NCBI GenBank assembly: GCA_038063315.1
Contig: JBBTVI010000017.1
Span: 1 to 10,206, forward strand
Length of the DNA stretch: 10,206 bases
Reading direction: 5' to 3'
DNA from: JBBTVI01 sp038063315
GTDB lineage: Bacteria; Patescibacteriota; Minisyncoccia; Sungbacterales; HO2-52-23
Numbering within the stretch: the stretch's first letter is position 1; every line of letters starts with the position of its first letter. Both the position numbers and the translations under genes were made by a program. Below, piece by piece: positions 7,243 to 10,206 of this stretch. The notes below the pieces were generated by a model. That model searched no databases. It was given only the letters and a program-made list of their open reading frames with translations, and was not told the origin of the DNA.

Positions 7243-7342
7243 GTCATTGCGAGCGACCCCGAGTCCTTCGAGGGGGAGCGCGGCAATCCAGGGGTTTTTC
7301 TAGATTGCTTCGTCGTCCTGCTGCAGGACTCCTCGCAATGAC
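7243..7342 (-). repeat. GTCATTGCGAG palindromic repeat, full copy (100 bp), inverted
   Basis: The ends GTCATTGCGAG (7243-7253) and CTCGCAATGAC (7332-7342) are perfect 11-bp inverted repeats. The reverse complement aligns along its whole length with 5547-5641, differing by a few substitutions and by extra bases in the middle (AGAAAAACC against AAA). It sits in the gap between the ruvB stop and yebC and is in frame with the yebC upstream open frame, a known trap for start calling. No target duplication is seen. Confidence 0.85.
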
Positions 7343-7372
7343 GCATATCAAGATGCGGCCCTATTCATCAAT

Positions 7373-8386
7373 TCATCCGAAAAGTTGCGCGGTTGCGGCA
7401 AGGCCGAGATGGCGGCGCGCGGCATCCGTCGTGATGCGTCCGCGCGGCGTGCGCTCGAGGAAGCCGAGTTGCAGGAGATACGGCTCGTAGACGTCCTCAA
7501 TCGTGTCCTCTTCTTCCTGGGTGGCCGCGGCAATGGTGCGGAGTCCGACCGGCCCTCCGCTGAATTTCTCGGCAATAGTGGATAGAATTTTTCTGTCCAT
7601 GGCCTCCAGGCCAAGATCATCAATGTCCAGGAGGCGGAGGGTTTTATCAGCGATGTCGGCGGTAACCACGCTCGCATCGTGGACCTGGGCGTAATCGCGG
7701 ACGCGTTTAAGAAGCCGGTTTGCGACGCGGGGAGTTGACCTGGCGGCGCGCGCAATCGTCTCAACTCCTTCCGGCGCGACTGTGATGCCGAGGACGCGCG
7801 CCGATTGGCGGATGATGAGTCCGATATCCTCGGCGCTATAGGGGTCGAGCCGGAACGTGGCGCCGAAACGTGAGCGAAGCGGCCCGGAGAGAAGCCCGAT
7901 GCGCGTTGTCGCGGCCACAATGGTAAAAGGAGGGAGGTCTAATTGGAGGGTGCGCGCGGACGGTCCCTTACCGATAATAATATCCAAAGTGCGCGATTCC
8001 ATTGCCGGGTAGAGAATCTCCTCGATGAGTTTATTGAGCCGGTGCGCTTCGTCAATGAAGAGGATGTCGTTGGGGAGGAGATTGGTGAGGATTGCGGCAA
8101 GATCCCCGACACGCTCAAGCGCGGGGCCGGACGAGATACGGATATTCGTATTGAATTCCCGCGCGACAAGATAAGCCAAACTGGTCTTTCCGAGCCCGGC
8201 CGGGCCGTAAAAAAGCAGGTGCTCGATGGGCTCGCCACGCTTTTTTGCGGCATCAAGCAGGATATTCAGGTTCTTTTTGACATGGTCCTGACCGATATAT
8301 TCGTTCCAGGAATGCGGGCGGAGTGCGGCATCGAGGTGCTTGTCCTGGGGGGCCGCCTTATCCTTGGCCTGTATAGGATTTGACAT
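7373..8386 (-). CDS. ruvB: Holliday junction branch migration ATPase RuvB
   Basis: RuvB forms hexameric rings on both sides of a RuvA-bound Holliday junction and pumps DNA using ATP. The 337-residue product is of standard length with RPHSWNEYIGQ (23-33), Walker A GPAGLGKTS (61-69), Walker B LFIDEAH (109-115), sensor 1 ATTR (159-162), the arginine-finger block LRSRFG (170-175), sensor 2 TPRVANRLLKRVRD (218-231) and the C-terminal winged helix with GPVGLRTIAAATQEEEDTIEDVYEPYL (278-304). All motifs are intact. The ATG at 8386 is the natural start; its complement overlaps the -35 box of a divergent promoter (8380-8408). No Shine-Dalgarno is seen. It appears to lead the unit ruvB-yebC-ruvC-acidic ORF. 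ruvA is not in this window. Confidence 0.97.
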   Translation of the reverse strand: MSNPIQAKDKAAPQDKHLDAALRPHSWNEYIGQDHVKKNLNILLDAAKKRGEPIEHLLFYGPAGLGKTSLAYLVAREFNTNIRISSGPALERVGDLAAILTNLLPNDILFIDEAHRLNKLIEEILYPAMESRTLDIIIGKGPSARTLQLDLPPFTIVAATTRIGLLSGPLRSRFGATFRLDPYSAEDIGLIIRQSARVLGITVAPEGVETIARAARSTPRVANRLLKRVRDYAQVHDASVVTADIADKTLRLLDIDDLGLEAMDRKILSTIAEKFSGGPVGLRTIAAATQEEEDTIEDVYEPYLLQLGFLERTPRGRITTDAARRHLGLAATAQLFG

Positions 8387-8408
8387 TTTTGTAATATGCT
8401 GATATAAT
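8380..8408 (+). promoter_or_regulatory. Perfect sigma70-type promoter for the non-coding RNA
   Basis: TTGACA (8380-8385) and TATAAT (8403-8408) are both full consensus matches with the ideal 17-bp spacer, pointing rightwards. Transcription should start around 8415-8417. The -35 box overlaps the ruvB start codon on the other strand, so RNA polymerase here and ruvB expression could interfere. No protein-coding gene lies downstream on this strand. Confidence 0.85.
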
Positions 8409-8414
8409 AGTTAC

Positions 8415-8705
8415 GTATTGCGCAAAATCGCGCTTTACCATATTGTAATAACGGTTGTTTTGTACCGCTCGTTTACTCGCTGTCTCCCCGCACTGCGGGC
8501 AATATTAAGGACAACTTGCTTGCGCCTTAATGGGGGCTTTTGAACCAGGGCGGGCCGGTGGATAGCCGCCGCCCGCTTGTTATCCGTTGAAGATAATCGG
8601 CGACCGTCGGTTATCCGGCTGGGCCGCGCCTGGAAGAAGTCCTAACCTCCGTGTCCCCGGACTGGAGTACATTGCCCGCAATGCGGTGAGGCATCTTACC
8701 TTTTT
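8415..8705 (+). ncRNA. Structured non-coding RNA, about 290 nt, 6S-like in shape, family not identified
   Basis: A consensus promoter precedes and an intrinsic terminator ends this stretch, and no convincing coding frame lies between. The core is closed by a long-range stem, 8488-8503 with 8671-8686 (15 of 16 positions pair, one C-A mismatch). Inside are a hairpin 8505-8510/8525-8530 (TTAAGG/CCTTAA), a long rod starting at CCAGG/CCTGG (8545-8549/8629-8633) and continuing through GGATAGCC/GGTTATCC (8560-8567/8609-8616), with a TTATC/GATAA tip (8580-8596), and a small 3' hairpin 8647-8667. Each arm of the closing stem can instead fold on itself (8487-8499; 8676-8686). The 70-nt leader has two small hairpins. 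Closing stem, open centre and terminal rod fit 6S RNA. Conserved sequences of SRP RNA, RNase P RNA and tmRNA were looked for and not found. Confidence 0.75.
8685..8705 (+). terminator. Intrinsic terminator of the non-coding RNA
   Basis: GGTGAG (8685-8690) pairs with CTTACC (8695-8700) across a GCAT loop, one G-U included, followed directly by TTTTT (8701-8705). Its first two G bases are also the last two of the long closing stem, so the two structures compete slightly. Confidence 0.75.
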
Positions 8706-8708
8706 CCT

Positions 8709-8793
8709 CTGTCATTCCCGCGCAGGCGGGAATCCAGATTTTCTGCTCTCAAAGAAGTGAGAACCTGGACCCCCGCCTCCGCGGTGGTGACAG
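8709..8793. repeat. Palindromic intergenic repeat, GTCATTCCCGC type
   Basis: Two 29-base arms (8709-8737 and 8765-8793) are inverted repeats with 23 of 29 positions matching; most differences are transitions that would still allow G-U pairs in RNA. The 27-base centre has its own small stem TCTC/GAGA (8747-8750/8759-8762). The element lies between the convergent ends of the non-coding RNA and the ATPase gene, a typical site for REP-like elements. No T run follows on either strand, so it is not a classical intrinsic terminator, though it may protect 3' ends. The remaining bases to 8838 show nothing. Confidence 0.75.
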
Positions 8794-8838
8794 GGGAAAT
8801 GCATTATTCATCAATCTCAGGTCTGTCATGCTGCGGAT

Positions 8839-10176
8839 TCAGACATTGATGACGCGGTTGAGTTCCGCGAGGTCTGTGACGCCGGATAAGATTTTCAAAA
8901 TACCGTCCTGGCGCATGGTGATTTGTCCCTGGCGCCGCATCTCATCCCTGATGTCGATTTCTGCGGGTTTTTGCAGGATTTGGCGTTCCAATTCGTTGCT
9001 CGCAAGGAGTATCTCAAAGACCCCGATGCGTCCTTTATATCCCGTCAGATGGCATGACGGGCATTTTTTTTCCGGCGGCGATTTGTTGATTTTCCATTCC
9101 GGCTCCTTTGGCACGGTGACTGATGAGGGTATGCCGGCAATCTCGCTCGCAATTGCTTTTTTCTCCTCGGGAGATAATTGTGCCGGTATCTTGCATGTTT
9201 CGCAGAGTTTCCGTATAAGGCGCTGGGCCATAATGACGTTGATGGCGGGCGCAATAATGGGGGGCGCTACGCCGAGGTCAACCAGGCGCGGAATGGTGCC
9301 TGCGGCGTTATTGGTGTGGAGCGTGGAGAAAACGAGATGGCCGGTCAGCGCGGCGTGCATTGCGGCCTCGGCCGTGTCATGATCGCGTATTTCGCCGACT
9401 AAAACAATATCCGGGTCCTGGCGCACAATAGAGCGGAGGCCGTTGGCGAATGTGTAGCTGGTGTCGGGCGAGATTTGGGTCTGCTCAATGCCGGGGATTC
9501 TGTATTCGATCGGGTCTTCGATCGTGATGATTTTGACTTCGGGCGATGAGCGTTCCCTGAGGAAGCTGTAGAGCGTTGTAGTCTTGCCCGATCCGGTTGG
9601 TCCGGTGGTGAGGATCATCCCCTTTGTTTTTTGGAGTTCGCGGGTCATCTGATCAACGATCCATGGCTGGAGGCCGAGATCCGCAAAGCTGATGTGTATG
9701 GCTTTCGGATCAAGGACGCGGAGCACGACGTTTTCGCCGTTGGGCCCGGGCAGCAGGGAGACGCGCATCTCGATTTCATCGCCGCCGATGTGGAGAGTGA
9801 AGTGTCCATCCTGCGGTTCGTCGCGGATGTTGAGTTTCATCTCCGCGATGAGTTTAATGCGTGACAGCAAGAGCGGCGAAAGGCGCGGGGGGATTTCGGC
9901 AATATCCTGGAGTATGCCGTCAATGCGAAAGCGCAGGCGCGACGATGTCTCGTGCGGTTCGATGTGGACGTCGGATCCGTCGACCGAGAGAGCACCCGCG
10001 AGTATGACCTCAAGGGCGTCGGTCACGCGCGATGCGAATGCGGCGGCGAGCTCCTTCTTGGCGTCGGCGACGTTGCGGATGCGATGGCGGAGCGCGATAA
10101 TCTTGTCGGGCGAGACCTGGATCTGGCCGGATTCAAACGGCCGCGCCACAGTCGCGTGTGTATAAAAAGAGAGCAA
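8839..10176 (-). CDS. GspE/PilB-family type II secretion / type IV pilus assembly ATPase
   Basis: These hexameric cytoplasmic ATPases power pilus extension or type II secretion at the inner membrane. The 445-residue product has the core of the family: DGSDVHIEPHE (66-76), RFRIDGILQD (82-91), Walker A GPTGSGKTTT (192-201), the Asp box IITIEDPIEY (216-225), Walker B DPDIVLVGEIRD (254-265), the His box HLVFSTLHTN (280-289), and a four-cysteine zinc site (C325, C328, C372, C375) followed by GYKGRIGVFEIL (379-390). PilB and GspE are usually 500-570 residues; here the N1 domain (about 100 residues) is missing. An in-frame TAA at 10182-10180 lies just before the TTG start used here, so it cannot extend in this frame. 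It is either a short form, a start further inside, or a gene split by a frameshift outside the window. The zinc site and GEIRD motif argue for PilB/GspE rather than PilT. Confidence 0.92.
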   Translation of the reverse strand: MLSFYTHATVARPFESGQIQVSPDKIIALRHRIRNVADAKKELAAAFASRVTDALEVILAGALSVDGSDVHIEPHETSSRLRFRIDGILQDIAEIPPRLSPLLLSRIKLIAEMKLNIRDEPQDGHFTLHIGGDEIEMRVSLLPGPNGENVVLRVLDPKAIHISFADLGLQPWIVDQMTRELQKTKGMILTTGPTGSGKTTTLYSFLRERSSPEVKIITIEDPIEYRIPGIEQTQISPDTSYTFANGLRSIVRQDPDIVLVGEIRDHDTAEAAMHAALTGHLVFSTLHTNNAAGTIPRLVDLGVAPPIIAPAINVIMAQRLIRKLCETCKIPAQLSPEEKKAIASEIAGIPSSVTVPKEPEWKINKSPPEKKCPSCHLTGYKGRIGVFEILLASNELERQILQKPAEIDIRDEMRRQGQITMRQDGILKILSGVTDLAELNRVINV

Positions 10177-10206
10177 GGTTTAAATAATCGAAAAATAAAA
10201 GAAAAG

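Noticed and set aside
7180..7342. CRISPR array in the repeat-rich gap upstream of yebC
   Set aside because: Heptamers have no spacers and the palindrome is a single unit; no repeat-spacer periodicity and no cas genes.
7173..7346. N-terminal extension of YebC by 58 residues
   Set aside because: The extension is translated palindromic repeat and heptamer array; YebC proteins begin with MAGHSKW, which is at 7172.
8488..8700. SRP RNA, RNase P RNA or tmRNA as identity of the non-coding RNA
   Set aside because: The SRP tip (GGAAG-type loop motif), the RNase P P4 motif GAGGAAAGTCC and ACAGAA block, and the tmRNA tRNA-like ends were not found.

Overview
The window looks like chromosomal DNA of a bacterium with a small, compact genome, most likely a member of the Candidate Phyla Radiation (Patescibacteria, Parcubacteria-like). 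The basis is indirect: the CPR-like style of the PilB-type ATPase and of the class A PBP with a C-terminal Ig-like tail, no Shine-Dalgarno motif at any start, and palindromic intergenic repeats of types common in such genomes. No rRNA is present to settle the taxonomy.

Layout. Positions 1-181 hold a broken end of a dispersed repeat, fused to an 18-C run, and the dnaA leader. dnaA (182-1582) and dnaN (1729-2838) run rightwards. The 146-bp gap between them has a perfect DnaA box followed by six TAA triplets and an A/T-rich stretch, and is the probable origin of replication. Everything protein-coding to the right of dnaN is on the minus strand: a bifunctional class A penicillin-binding protein (5358-2845, six bases from the dnaN stop), a 42-residue acidic protein (5875-5747), ruvC (6487-5945), yebC (7172-6423), ruvB (8386-7373) and a GspE/PilB-family ATPase (10176-8839). 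ruvB-yebC-ruvC-acidic ORF probably form one leftward unit ending at a hairpin near 5680-5710. ruvA is not in the window.

The 450-bp gap between ruvB and the ATPase gene is not empty. It has a perfect sigma70 promoter (TTGACA, 17-bp spacer, TATAAT), a highly structured region closed by a 16-position long-range stem, and an intrinsic terminator. This is a free-standing non-coding RNA of about 290 nt. Its shape (closing stem, open middle, long terminal rod) recalls 6S RNA, but I cannot identify the family. It is the strongest candidate for something undescribed.

The intergenic spaces also carry three palindromic repeat families: a 95-100 bp element with GTCATTGCGAG ends (two full copies in opposite orientation plus a truncated one), a TTCTCGACT-type palindrome, and a GTCATTCCCGC-type palindrome. 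A heptamer tandem repeat lies directly before yebC.

Together the genes cover replication initiation and processivity (dnaA, dnaN, oriC), Holliday-junction processing (ruvB, ruvC), translation or gene regulation (yebC), peptidoglycan synthesis (PBP) and type IV pilus or secretion energetics (ATPase). I saw no mobile-element genes, defence genes, CRISPR or tRNAs.
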